16,738 nt of DNA from Lojkania enalia (Eukaryota > Ascomycota > Dothideomycetes > Pleosporales). The translations under genes and the position numbers were made by a program. The number at the start of each line of letters is the position of its first letter. The first letter of the stretch is position 1. Location of the stretch: NCBI GenBank assembly GCA_010094045.1, contig ML986962.1, forward strand, positions 1 through 16,738, written 5' to 3'. This document shows positions 1-9,519 of the stretch, piece after piece. The notes beneath the pieces are model-generated. The model worked only from the letters and a program-made list of their open reading frames with translations. It did not search any database and was not told where the DNA came from.

Positions 1-990
1 AGCTACTCGACTTAGTACTTATACGTAGTTTTTAAAGGCGAGAAATAATCTATATCTAGTAGCTATAGTAGATATAATAAATATAGAGGTATATAGAGAG
101 TAATAATATTCTTTTCCTTATAGAGCTACCTAAATTTAAGTAAGTTATAGCTCTTATAGCTATTAAAAATTAGTAATTAATATATACTAATAGTATAATC
201 CTTTATATACGTATTAAAATACTTTAACTACTTAATACTAATATTATTTATCGTCCAGCTATTATTAGTAACCTATATAGCCTAGGTTAGTAGAATATTA
301 TCTTCTTTATACTATATAGAGAGGTAGTAGATACCTATAAAGATAATAAAAAGTAGTATTATCTATCCTATTATGTTAATACCTTAGATAACTATAGTCT
401 ACTTATAATTATCTAGCTAGAGCTGCTTTAGTTAATTCTGTCTTTTAGAGCTAGTAACTACTATTCCTATTAATATTACGCCTATTATAAAGCCTAATTT
501 ATTAAAGTTATATATATCTTTATTAATAATACTATACTTAGCCTTTATATTCTATATAAGATAGAACTAGTCTCCTATAATCTTAAAATCCTTATATTTA
601 GTTCTTAAATAGTTGTACTTTTAATTAAATTTAACTTTAAACTTAGGTATACGTTTAATAAAATTCTCTACCTAGTTCTTTCTAACTTAGCTAGTAGAGT
701 ATATAACTAGTAGTAAATTAGCTATATCTTAAATAGTAGTAAACTATAGTAAAAATCCTCTTATATCTAGATTTAGTATATACTAAATAATTATCTACTC
801 CTTAGTCTTACTAAACTTTATTAAATTAGGCTAGTAATTATATTATAGAGCTGTTCCTCGCCTTTATATACTAAGTATATTTTAGGAGATATTATAGATT
901 AATATAATGTAATATATAGTTAGTATTATATCTTATTAAAGAGTTTAAAGTATAAGCTATATTCTAGCTTCTTTCTAAATTAATTCTATA
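1..990 (-). pseudogene. pogo/Fot1-like transposase 1, RIP-inactivated, cut at the window edge
   Basis: Degenerate DDE transposase of the Tc1/mariner superfamily, pogo/Fot1 branch, which cuts and pastes DNA at TA sites. Read on the minus strand from about 990 down to 1, the order is: an N-terminal helix-turn-helix-like stretch, the block ILDLDIRGF (near 750-780), a CENP-B-like helix-turn-helix stretch with FIKRIPK, then the DDE core. In the core YNFNKLGF (N at 501-503), VTNNSW (N at 264-266) and LIFNSYKSYN (N at 162-164) sit 79 and 34 codons apart in one frame. All three catalytic Asp positions are Asn. Near the left edge LLDIDYFSPLK marks the conserved end of the core; the C-terminus lies outside the window. 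In-frame TAA/TAG are frequent. It shares only part of its residues with the second copy at 3880-5400, so it belongs to a related but distinct family. The start is uncertain because ATG has decayed. Confidence 0.85.
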
Positions 991-1071
991 GTTATTAGTT
1001 ATAGTATAATATTATAAAGTATAATTATCGCAATTTTAGTAGAGTTTTAATATTATAATCAACTCGTTTAG

Positions 1072-1094
1072 GTAATTAGCTCGCTTATACTATA
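1072..1094. repeat. candidate right terminal inverted repeat of pogo-like element 1
   Basis: The string GCTCGCTTATA here is the reverse complement of TATAAGCGAGC at the left end of the second pogo-like element (about 3671-3681). It lies about 80-100 bp upstream of the presumed transposase start, where a terminal repeat should be. The other end of element 1 is outside the window, so pairing cannot be tested. The exact edge is uncertain. Confidence 0.5.
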
Positions 1095-1386
1095 CGTTAT
1101 AAGTTTCTTAAAAATATATTAATAATACTTTTATATACCTATATTACTAATAAAATATAAGAGTAGATAAAGAACGCTGACTTAAATATATATAGGTTTA
1201 AACTAAACCTAAGAAAAAAGAGATTTATAGTATATATATCTTTAACTAGTTTTAAATAGGTTTTTATTAAATATAAATTCTATTAGACTATAATATATTA
1301 ATTTAGTAATAGAACTATATATATATTTATAAAGCCTATATATAAGCTAATTCTCTATTAGATAAAAGATAAAGTAAGTATAAGAG
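1095..1386. other. unassigned AT-rich stretch between pogo element 1 and an LTR fragment
   Basis: No gene recognised. Conceptual translations in all frames are broken by TAA/TAG. The minus-strand frames show no gypsy gag similarity, although the neighbouring inverted gypsy fragment ends at its right edge. It may be an older repeat decayed beyond recognition, or host intergenic DNA hit by leaking RIP. Confidence 0.5.
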
Positions 1387-1536
1387 TATTATAGACGTTT
1401 ATATATAGTTAGTTAATTATACTTTAAGTAGTTAACTCTATTACTATATACTATATATAAATATTAAAACGTTATATAAAAAATAAAGATATCTATATTA
1501 TATAAGTTTTTATAGAAACTAGGTTTATACTATTAC
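1387..1536 (-). repeat. inverted fragment of the gypsy LTR 3' end and leader
   Basis: This 150-bp segment is the reverse complement of 2088-2237 in gypsy copy A, with no indel (each pair of matching positions sums to 3624). The differences seen are essentially all transitions. It covers about 98 bp of LTR 3' end and about 52 bp of untranslated leader. Similarity stops sharply on both sides. It is the remnant of a third gypsy copy in the opposite orientation. It lies about 550 bp from its partner, so transcripts or single strands could fold back. Confidence 0.85.
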
Positions 1537-1934
1537 TATAATTATAATAGCCTCTAATTAGCTAGGTATAAGATAGAATAATAACTAAAAATAATTATAT
1601 ACTATAAGAGGATTATTCTTATAGACTTATAATAGAAGTATATAAGTAGAGTATATTAAAGATATTTAAGTTAACTATAAAAAGCTATAAAAGATTAGAG
1701 TTATAAAATTATTAAATATAATTTAGTTCTTTTACTATTTCTTCTTATTTAGTTACTTAGTTAACTAAGTAATTAAATATATTTAGTTACTTAATTAGCT
1801 AAACTATTAAATATATTATATATCTTATATTAACTTTATTTTTCTAGCTATATAAAGTTTTAGATTTTAATTAGGTCTAGTATAGAGATTCCTATAAGGG
1901 TATTTATAATACTATTTTCCCCCTCTAAACTCTT
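1537..1934. other. unassigned AT-rich stretch left of gypsy copy A
   Basis: No coding similarity seen on either strand. It holds a perfect 20-bp palindrome (1753-1772), a duplicated ATTTAGTTACTTA (1747-1759 and 1781-1793) and a short C run just before the LTR of copy A. The five bases before the LTR are CTCTT, which would be one half of the target duplication of gypsy A. The other half is outside the window. Confidence 0.5.
1753..1772. repeat. perfect 20-bp palindrome
   Basis: TTACTTAGTTAACTAAGTAA equals its own reverse complement. One arm is repeated nearby at 1781-1793. It could be two abutting ends of a small inverted-repeat element or a chance product of an A/T/TA-biased sequence. No function can be assigned. 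Confidence 0.7.
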
Positions 1935-2185
1935 TATTATAGTAATACTATAATACCTCTACACCTATACTACTCTTATTATAATACCTAAACTAGCTGC
2001 TAGTAATAGCTATTAGCTGCTAGTTAGAATATAACCGACTTATTATAACTATAATAGAAGAAAGTTTCGCTAACCTAGCTAGCCTATATAGTAGTATAGA
2101 CCTAGCTCCTATAAAAACCTATATAATATAGATATTTCTATTCTTTATATAATATTTTAATATTTATATATAGTATATAGTAATA
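1935..2185 (+). repeat. 5' LTR of gypsy copy A (proposed limits)
   Basis: Shared with copy B only from TATTATAG onward (TGTTATAG in copy B, so TG became TA here). The sequence upstream of the two copies is unrelated, which fixes the left edge. The right edge is inferred from TATAGTAATA, read as a decayed ...AACA end matching TGTT. This gives 251 bp in both copies. A CTATAAAAACC motif near 2110 is a possible TATA box. No 3' LTR is available in the window to confirm the length. Confidence 0.65.
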
Positions 2186-2266
2186 GAATTAACTATTTAA
2201 AGTATAATTAACTAACTATATATAAACGTCTATAATATTATATTATATTATCTACTATTATATACT

Positions 2267-3560
2267 ATAGATAAGAACGCGCTTATTAATATACTTAAAG
2301 AAATCTAGGGTAAGCTAGATTCTTTATAGTAGAAGAATAAGATACTAGTAGAGGCCTTAATAACTTAAAAGAACTATTATAAGTTAGACTTTAAAGTAAT
2401 ATAAAGGGAATTTAGTAGCTATTAAATAGCTACTCTTCTACCAGCTACTAGTATATTAATAGTAATAGAACTATTACCTGCCCTTAGCCTAAATTAGCCT
2501 ATAACTCTAGTTTTTAAATAGATACCTATATTAACTTCTAATCTACTTAAAACTATATATAACCTATATTTCTATTTTAACTACTTATCTAACCTTTTAA
2601 TATTTTCTAGTAAACGTTTAGAGCTTTTATACTTTATTAAAAAGCTCTACTATAAACTAGAAGGAAATGTTAACTAATACCTAACTAAACGTATCTACCT
2701 TCTATATATCTATTCCTATCTAGAATAAGATCTAGTAATATTAGTTAACCTATTAATAGATAAGAGTATTAACTTTATAAATAGCTTAGTCGCCTTTTTA
2801 AAATCCACCTATAGTAACTAAAATAAGAAGATTATAGTATAGAGTAAGTTAGAAACTTTAAAATAAGGCTGAAGTAGGTTTTCTACTTACTTTACTAAAT
2901 TTCAACGCGTAATTATAGATACTAAATTAAATAAGACTAGATAAATTATATATCTCTAATATTCTCTTTCTAATAAACTCTACTATACTATAATTAGTAT
3001 TATAATATCTAATACCCTAAATAACTATACTAACCTAATTTCTCTATATAATATTAATCTATATTATTTATCTAGCAACTATTATAAACAACTAAAATAT
3101 TATACTATTTACTAGAAGAACTTAAATGCTATAAAATTTAATATTTCTAATTATACGCCTATAGGCTCTAATAAATAAGAAAAATACTATTATAAAGAAC
3201 GCTATTATAAGTATAATAGTAAGAGATATATTTTACTAGAATATAGTACCCCTCTACTATTAATCTATTAAGGGTCTTAGAGTCCTACTATACCCTATAG
3301 GTCCTACTTTTAATCTTCTAACTAATCCTCTAATTAATTTTTAATATACTTATTATTTTATAAATAAGACTATTACTTTTACTCTTAAATATAACTAGTT
3401 TTACTAATTAGAATATTACTAAAAGGTCTGTTCTAGAAGTAAATTATTTTTTAAAATTATATTTATACTAAATTTCTATATATTTATAGAACTAGTTTCT
3501 ATAAAAATAGTTATAGAACTATTAGATTCTAGCTCCTTTTTTAATCTATTAAGACTTAGT
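2267..3560 (+). pseudogene. gag: gag pseudogene of gypsy copy A
   Basis: Decayed capsid/nucleocapsid gene of a Ty3/gypsy element. A single frame runs from a likely former ATG (ATA at 2267) through the capsid blocks (KLYYKLEGN, LVAFL.STYS, YFTKF, SLSNKL) to one zinc knuckle. The knuckle occupies 3203-3244 with spacing C-x2-C-x4-H-x4-C, and all four ligands now read Tyr through TGT/TGC-to-TAT and CAT-to-TAT changes. Many Gln and Trp codons are stops. No indel is seen relative to copy B over this span. A serine- and tyrosine-rich linker follows. The protein would have packaged element RNA in cytoplasmic particles; this copy cannot encode it. Confidence 0.85.
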
Positions 3561-3663
3561 CTAGTAAAATATTAATATTCTTATTAATACTAGAGTTACT
3601 AGTTATAACTATATTTATAGAGATTTTATATATATTTTAAAACTTTAAAAGATATAATTCTTA
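3540..3663 (+). pseudogene. protease start (pol) of gypsy copy A, cut off
   Basis: Beginning of the retroviral-type aspartic protease. The catalytic Asp-Thr-Gly motif reads ILINTRVTS, with Asn at 3586-3588 and Arg replacing Gly. Both changes are expected from G-to-A mutation. It lies in frame 1, while gag of the same copy lies in frame 2. The same -1 offset is present in copy B. The coding remnant stops where pogo element 2 begins. Confidence 0.8.
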
Positions 3664-3690
3664 ATATACCTTATAAGCGAGCGGCCTATA
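3664..3690. repeat. left terminal repeat of pogo-like element 2
   Basis: The break of similarity between gypsy A and B marks this edge. TATAAGCGAGC here is the inverse of GCTCGCTTATA at the right end of element 1 (about 1080-1090). It follows a TA dinucleotide, the usual target of this superfamily. The first few bases of the terminus are blurred by RIP. Confidence 0.65.
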
Positions 3691-3879
3691 TAAGTAAGTA
3701 GTCTACCCTATTAACTTTTTTAACCTTTATATATATATAGCTTAACAACTAAATAATATAATAGTAATTTACAACTTGCGTAATTATTCTATAGAAACTT
3801 CTAAATTCTTCTAGTATATATAAGAATTATATCTAATCTTACTATAGCGGTTATAGTATATTTTATACTATCTACTTAT

Positions 3880-5400
3880 ATTTAATTACACTCTAAATTA
3901 GCGTATTATAGCTCGAGTTTCCTCTTTATTATCCTTTTTAGTAATAATTATCTCTCTTTATACTTTTATTAGGGTCCCTTACACTTAAATCTACCTTTTT
4001 TTCTACTATTTCTATTTTATTACTACTTTATTCGCTTCTTAAAGGCTGATAATTTTATTATATATTAACCCGATCTAATATATTACTTTTATAGAGTCTT
4101 TCTTAAGCTAATTTAGCTTCTTAATAATAGAAGCTAGTAAAGAACTTATATCCCTTTAAATCCGATTATAAATTAATATTAATTAAGCTTCTAGCTCACG
4201 CGTATTACTTAGTATTTTTACTTCTTATAGGGTATTATTTTATACTAGTAGTATTAGCGTATAAAGCTTTATATTAAGCTTTAAAAGTACTACTTCTAAA
4301 TTAAATAGGACTAAACTAGCTCCTTAAAAGCTTATATAGATATTATCCTTTATAATTAATATATTAAAAGCAGTTTTAAAGGCTGAAAAGAACTTAAGTT
4401 TTATAATATAGTTAATATAATTATATACTAAAACTAAGATCTGATTTCTATATATATACTTTAATAGTAAGAAGCAGCCTATATCTAGTAGCTATAATAG
4501 GTATAATAAATAAGCTAGTATATAGAGTAGAATAATACTCTATTCTTCGCAGAATTTCTAAAAATTAAATAAGTTATAGCTGTTATAGTTATTAAAGATT
4601 AGTAGTCGACATATATCTACTATACAATCTTTTATATATCTATAAAAGTGCTTTAACTACTTAATACTAAGTTTATTTATTATCTAGCTGTTTTTACTAA
4701 CTACGATAGCCTAGTTCTTAGGTATATTATCACCTTCGTACTAGGTAGAAAGATAGTAGTAGCTAGTAATAATAATAAAGGGTAGGAGTGCCTAGCTAGT
4801 AGTATTAATCCCCTAAATTACTAAAATCCATTTATAATTACCTAATTAAATTACCTTTAATTAATTATATTTCTCTATACCTATAATAATTAGTTATAAT
4901 AAGATAATACCTATTTAAAAGTTAGATTCGTTAAAATTGTATATATCCTTATTTATAATATTATACTTCTCTTTAATATACTATATAAGCTTAAACTAGC
5001 CTTTAATTACTTTAGGATTTTCGTATAGAGCTCTCTAGTAATTATAAGGCTAATTTAGGCGTATTTTAAGCTTAGGAGTACGTTTAATAAAGTTTCTAGG
5101 CTAATATATATTAATTTAGCCTATACCGCGCTTAGTAAGTAAACTATTAACTATATCTTATATAGTAGCTAAAGTAGGTATAAATCCTCGCGAATCTAAG
5201 TTAAGTATATATTAAATAATAACCTCCTCTTTAAGTTTTATTAGTCTCTTTAAGTTAGGCTTATAATTATACTATAAGCGGATTCTAGTATATTATTAGT
5301 ATATAGTCGTTTAAATTATATTAAATATTAAAATAGCGCGTCTTTTACTATTTATTTAGCCTCTTTTAGTAGTTAAAAGAGCTAAGTTTACTTAATTTTT
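3880..5400 (-). pseudogene. pogo/Fot1-like transposase 2, RIP-inactivated, nearly full length
   Basis: Minus-strand pogo/Fot1 transposase remnant. From the N-terminus (about 5400) downwards: a poorly preserved DNA-binding stretch, YILDLDSRGF (near 5190-5215), NFIKRTPKLKIR (CENP-B-type helix-turn-helix, near 5065-5100), then the DDE core. YNFNES has Asn at 4930-4932 in place of the first Asp. The second catalytic position is Lys (4693-4695) in SKNS. The third is Asn (4591-4593) in LIFNNYNSYN. Spacings of 79 and 34 codons match copy 1 exactly. LLDIGCF follows, then LKFFSAFKTAF and a charged Lys/Gln-rich tail with a KKR run, typical of the family's C-terminus. Stops at Gln and Trp positions are common. 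The Asp-to-Lys change is not a simple RIP product, so this family member may already have been defective. Confidence 0.87.
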
Positions 5401-5479
5401 ATTTTAGGCTGTATTCTTATTATTTTATTATTATATTATTATTAAAAGCTTAGGTGTTATATTTTAGTAATAAGGTAGA

Positions 5480-5730
5480 TGTTATAGTAATACTACAACA
5501 CTTTTACACCTACACTATTCTTACTATAATACTTAAACCAGCTACTAGTAATAGCTATCAGCTGCTAGCTAGAATATAACCGACTTATCTTAACTATAAT
5601 AGAGGAAGGTTTTACTAACCTGGCTAGCTCGTATAGTAGTATAGACCTAACCTCTATAAAAACCTATATAATATAAATATCTCTATTTTTTACGTAACAT
5701 TTTAATATTTATATATAATATATAGTAATA
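5480..5730 (+). repeat. 5' LTR of gypsy copy B (proposed limits)
   Basis: Begins TGTTATAG, retaining the TG that copy A has lost. The left edge is where similarity to copy A starts. The right edge at TAGTAATA is inferred from the TGTT/AACA end rule. Length 251 bp as in copy A. CTATAAAAACC near 5655 is a possible TATA box. A primer-binding site would begin about 5731, but the sequence is too altered to name the tRNA. Confidence 0.65.
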
Positions 5731-5811
5731 GAGTTATCTACCTAAAGTACGATTAATTAACTATATATAAGCATCTATAATATAATATTATATTATCTAC
5801 TATTATATACT

Positions 5812-7070
5812 ATAAATAAGAACGCGCTTATTAATATACTTAAAAAGATTTAGGGCAAGCTGGACTTTTTATAGTAGAAGAATAAGATACTAGTAGAGGC
5901 CTTAATAACCTAGAAGAACTACTATAAGTTAGACCTTAAAGTAATATAAAGGGAATTTAGTAGCTACTAAACAGTTACCCCTTTACTAGCTACTAGTATA
6001 TTAATAGTAATAGAACTATTACCCGCCCTTAGCCCGACTTAGCTTATAACTCTAGCTTCTAAATAGATGTTTATATTAACCTCTAATCTATCTAAAACTA
6101 TATATAACCCGTATTTCTATTTTAACTACTTATCTAACCCTCTAATATTTTCTAGTAAATATTTAGAGCTTTTACACTTTATTAGAAAGCTCTACTATAA
6201 ACTAGAAGGAAACGCTAACTAATACCTAACTAAACGTACCCACCTTCTATATACTTATTCCCGCCTAGAATAAGACCTAGTAATATTGGTTAACCTATTA
6301 ATAGATAAGAGTATTAACTCTATAGATAGCTTAGTCGCCTTCTTAGAATCTACCTATAGCGATCGGAATAAGAAGACTATAGTATAGAGTAAGCTAGAGA
6401 CTTTAAAGTAAGGTTAAAGCAGGTTCCCTACTTACTTTACTAAATTCCGACGCCTAATTGTAGATATTAAACTGAATAAAACTAGATAAATTATATATCT
6501 CTAATATTCTCTTTCTAATAAACTCCGCCGTGTTATAATTAGTATTATAATACCTAACACCCTAAACAACTACACTAACTTAATTTCCCTATATAATACT
6601 AACCTATATTATTTATCTAGTAACTACTATAAATAACCGAAGTATTATACTACTTATTAGAAGAACCTAAATACTATAGAACTTAATACTTCTAGTTATA
6701 CACCTATAGGCTCTAATAAATAAGAAAAATACTACTGTAAAGGATACTATTATAAATATAATAGTAAGAGATATATTTTGCTAGAATATAGTACTCCTCT
6801 ACTATTAATCTATTAAGGGTCTTAGAGCCCTACTATATCCTGTAGATCCTACTCTCGATCCTTTAACTAATCCTCTAACTAATCCTTAATATACTCGTTA
6901 TCTTATAGATAAGGCTATTATTCTTACTCCTAAATACAGCTAGTTTTACTAACTAGAATATTGCTAAAAGGTCCGTTTTAGAAGTAAATTATTTTCTAGA
7001 ATTATACTTATACTAAATCTCTATATATTTATAGAACTAGCCTTTATAAAAATAGTTATAGAACTACTAG
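5812..7070 (+). pseudogene. gag: gag pseudogene of gypsy copy B
   Basis: Same protein as in copy A, in frame 1 here. A likely former ATG is ATA at 5812. The Retrotrans_gag-like capsid region runs from about 6100 to 6600 (KLYYKLEGN, YSRLE, LVAFLESTYSDRNKK, YFTKFRRL, SLSNKLRR). One zinc knuckle lies at 6748-6789: codons TAT at 6748, 6757, 6772 and 6787 stand for the original Cys, Cys, His, Cys with C-x2-C-x4-H-x4-C spacing, and all now encode Tyr. A Ser/Tyr-rich linker leads to protease. Stops occupy former Gln and Trp codons. Copy B keeps slightly more C and G than copy A, consistent with a younger insertion or weaker RIP. Confidence 0.87.
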
Positions 7071-7460
7071 ATTCTAGTTTCTTTCTTAATCTATTAAGAT
7101 CTAGTCTAGTAAAATATTAATATTCTTATTAATACTAGGGCTACTAGTTATAGTTATATTTACAGAGACCTCGTATATACTCTAAAACTCTAAAAGATAT
7201 AACTCTTATATAATTTATACCCGACCAATTTTAATAGAAAAGTCCTCTATAGGGGAACTATCTCTTATTTAGTTACCTTAACCCTCTAACACCTAAACTA
7301 TTTAAAGATAGTATATCTCTATATAATTATATTAGGAAAATACTAATTAATTCTAAAATAGTTATAGATATATAAGTATCGTATAAACCTAAACTATAAG
7401 AATAAACAGCTAGTCTTTACTACTAACTAATACCTAACTTAATACTTATAAACTACTAGT
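7071..7460 (+). pseudogene. aspartic protease domain (pol) of gypsy copy B
   Basis: Retroviral-type aspartic protease that would cleave the Gag-Pol polyprotein. ILINTRATSYSYI has Asn (7131-7133) for the catalytic Asp and Arg (7137-7139) for Gly of the DTG motif; both are G-to-A changes. Downstream blocks RGTISYLVTLTL and the stretch around IILGKY...YKYRINL fit the C-terminal half of gypsy proteases. The frame is 0, one base behind gag, as in copy A. This suggests that the family encoded gag and pol in separate or frameshifted frames. Confidence 0.82.
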
Positions 7461-7829
7461 ACTACTATTTATTAATAGGCTACTTAAATAGTTATTAAAG
7501 ACTATAAACTACCTAAATCTAATATAAAAGGAGATTTTAAAGTAACTAATTTACAACCTTTATATAGCTTAAAATCTAGATAGTACTACTTAAAGCTCTG
7601 CCTATTAAGCTATATCTAATATAATTACTAGTTGTCTAAAATACTATAATAGTTAAAAGAATTTAAAACTAAAATTAACCTAACTTTAAATAAAGATTAT
7701 AGCTAAGAGAACTTATCTAAACCTAAATATTTAAAGTCTATATTATAGCTAGATATATATTATATAGGTATTATACTACTAGTTTAACTCTTCTAGTAAT
7801 TTAACTATAAAATCTTCGCTGTATTAATA

Positions 7830-9260
7830 GCTAATATTAATAAGGCTCTAGCTCTAAAGGTATATACTAACCCTATTACTAAAGTATTTAAAGAATACTA
7901 TAACCTATTATCTTCTTATATAAAAATATAGATAAGCTACCTAAATAATAACTATATAATTATAAGATTAAACTAGAGAATAGTAAGTAAGCTAGCTTTA
8001 ATCTACTCTACAGGATGTTCTAGAACGAGTTAAAAGTACTAAGAAAGTACCTTAATAAGAACTTATCGAAGGGATTTATTAGAGTAAGCTTATTACTAGT
8101 AGCCGTACCTATAATCTTTATAAAGAAATTTAGAGGTGGTTTCTAATTCTACGTAAACTATAGAGCCCAAATACTATTACTATTAAGAACTAATACCCGA
8201 TTCTACTAATCTAAGAAATATTAACCTAATTTAGTAAGGTTAAGTACTATATAAAACTTAATATTATTACCGCGTTTAATAAGCTAAGGATTACTAAAGG
8301 AGATAAATAGAAAACTACCTTTTATATATATTATAGGCTGTTTAAATACCTAATAATACCCTTTAACCTAGTTAATACTCTAAGTATGTTTTAATACTTT
8401 ATAAATAATATATTAAAATTATACTTTAATATATTTTATACTACCTATATTAATAATATTCTAATATTTAGTAAGAATCTAAAGGATTATAAGTAGTATA
8501 TCTAGCTAGTTTTTAAAGCCTTAAGAGCGAATAGTCTATAGCTTAATATAGATAAGTATAAGTTCTATTAGTTAGAAGTAACCTACCTAGGGTATATAAT
8601 TACTATAGAAGGGATCTATATAGACCTAAAAAAGGTAGAGATAATTATTAACTAGAAATACTCTAAGAATATAAAAGATATTTAAACTTTTATAGGCTTT
8701 ACGAACTTCTACCAACAATTTATTAGTAACTTCTTATAGAAAGTTTCCCCTTTAGTAGCCCTAACTAAGAAGAATACTTAATTTAACTAGAATAATAGCT
8801 ATTAATATTCTTTTAACTATTTAAAAGATGCTTTTATCTCTATATTAATTCTCTAATACTTTAACCCTAAGCTACTAATAGTAGTAGAAGCTAATATATC
8901 TAACTTTATAATAGCCGGCGTACTGTCTTAGAGAGGTGCTGACAGTAAACTAAGACCTATTACCTACTTCTCTAAGCGTATAAACCCTGCTAAAGGTAAC
9001 TATAAGATATATAATAAGGAACTACTTGTAATTATCTAATATTTTAAGTAATAGAGGCCCGAATTAGAAGGTATAGTATTTCTTATAAAAGTGCTAAGTA
9101 ATTATAAGAACCTATAATATTTCGCAATAATAAAGTAACTAAACTACTAATAGACCTATTAGTTAGAATATCTATTAAGGTTTAACTTTAGTATTATATA
9201 CTAACCTAGAAAACTTAGAGAGAAACCTAATACCTTAACTTAAAGGTTATAAAATAAGCT
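7830..9260 (+). pseudogene. reverse transcriptase-RNase H (pol) of gypsy copy B
   Basis: RT begins with NINKALALKVYTNP (frame 0 at 7830), passes into frame 2 by about 7997 (LYRM..NELKVLRKYLNKN, then RGGF at 8132-8143), and into frame 1 at 8170 (NTITIKN). Each shift equals loss of one base: one near 7975-7996 and one at 8168-8169 inside the RA(L)N motif. The catalytic YxDD reads YINN (8446-8457), so both metal-binding Asp are Asn. LGYIIT follows near 8590. RNase H starts near 8860 with VVEANISNF (Asn at 8893-8895 for the first catalytic Asp), then YNKELL and FNFSIIYQPRKL. Length and order match Ty3/gypsy polymerases. It copied element RNA to DNA in the cytoplasmic particle; this copy is dead. 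Confidence 0.88.
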
Positions 9261-9519
9261 TATATAAGAAGAGGCTTATAAAGGTTATTAATAGATATTA
9301 CTTCGTCCTAAACTATTTTAATAGATAGAAGTAGGCCGATTAATTATAAAGATTATCGACGAAAAATACTTAAATAATAATCTAATCTAAGATATTTTAA
9401 AGCTACTAAGAAAAGGAACCTATTAATCTAAGCTTTTAACTCTAGCTAACTATAAAGAGTATAATAACCGACTATACTACTAAGATCGATTTATAGTACT
9501 AAACTATAATAAGTTAAAG

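Larger units (their letters stand above)
1935..3663 (+). mobile_element. Ty3/gypsy retrotransposon copy A, truncated by pogo element 2
   Basis: Five-prime part of a Ty3/gypsy element: LTR, leader, gag and the start of protease. It aligns with 5480-7208 (copy B) at a constant offset of 3545 bases at the LTR start, gag start, zinc knuckle, protease motif and break point, so there is no net indel over 1.73 kb. The copies differ almost only by transitions. Similarity ends immediately after a TA (3662-3663), where copy B continues as TATAATTTATACCCG and copy A enters a pogo-like terminus. Its remaining pol and 3' LTR would lie to the right of this window if the nesting model is correct. Confidence 0.88.
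3664..5479 (-). mobile_element. pogo/Fot1-like DNA transposon 2, inserted in gypsy A, cut by gypsy B
   Basis: Starts directly after the TA at 3662-3663 with a terminal segment containing TATAAGCGAGCGGCC (3671-3685), carries a minus-strand DDE transposase pseudogene, and stops at the first base of the LTR of gypsy B (5480). No matching right terminus is present before 5480. By comparison with element 1, a few tens of bases are missing. The simplest reading is that gypsy B inserted near the 5' end of this transposon, with the five bases GTAGA (5475-5479) as left target duplication. The lost end should lie beyond gypsy B, outside the window. Confidence 0.82.

Noticed and set aside
1935..7208. 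The 1.73-kb direct repeats as long LTRs of one element containing the pogo transposon
   Set aside because: They carry gag and protease coding remnants, and the repeat ends at a TA inside the protease rather than at a TG...CA border.
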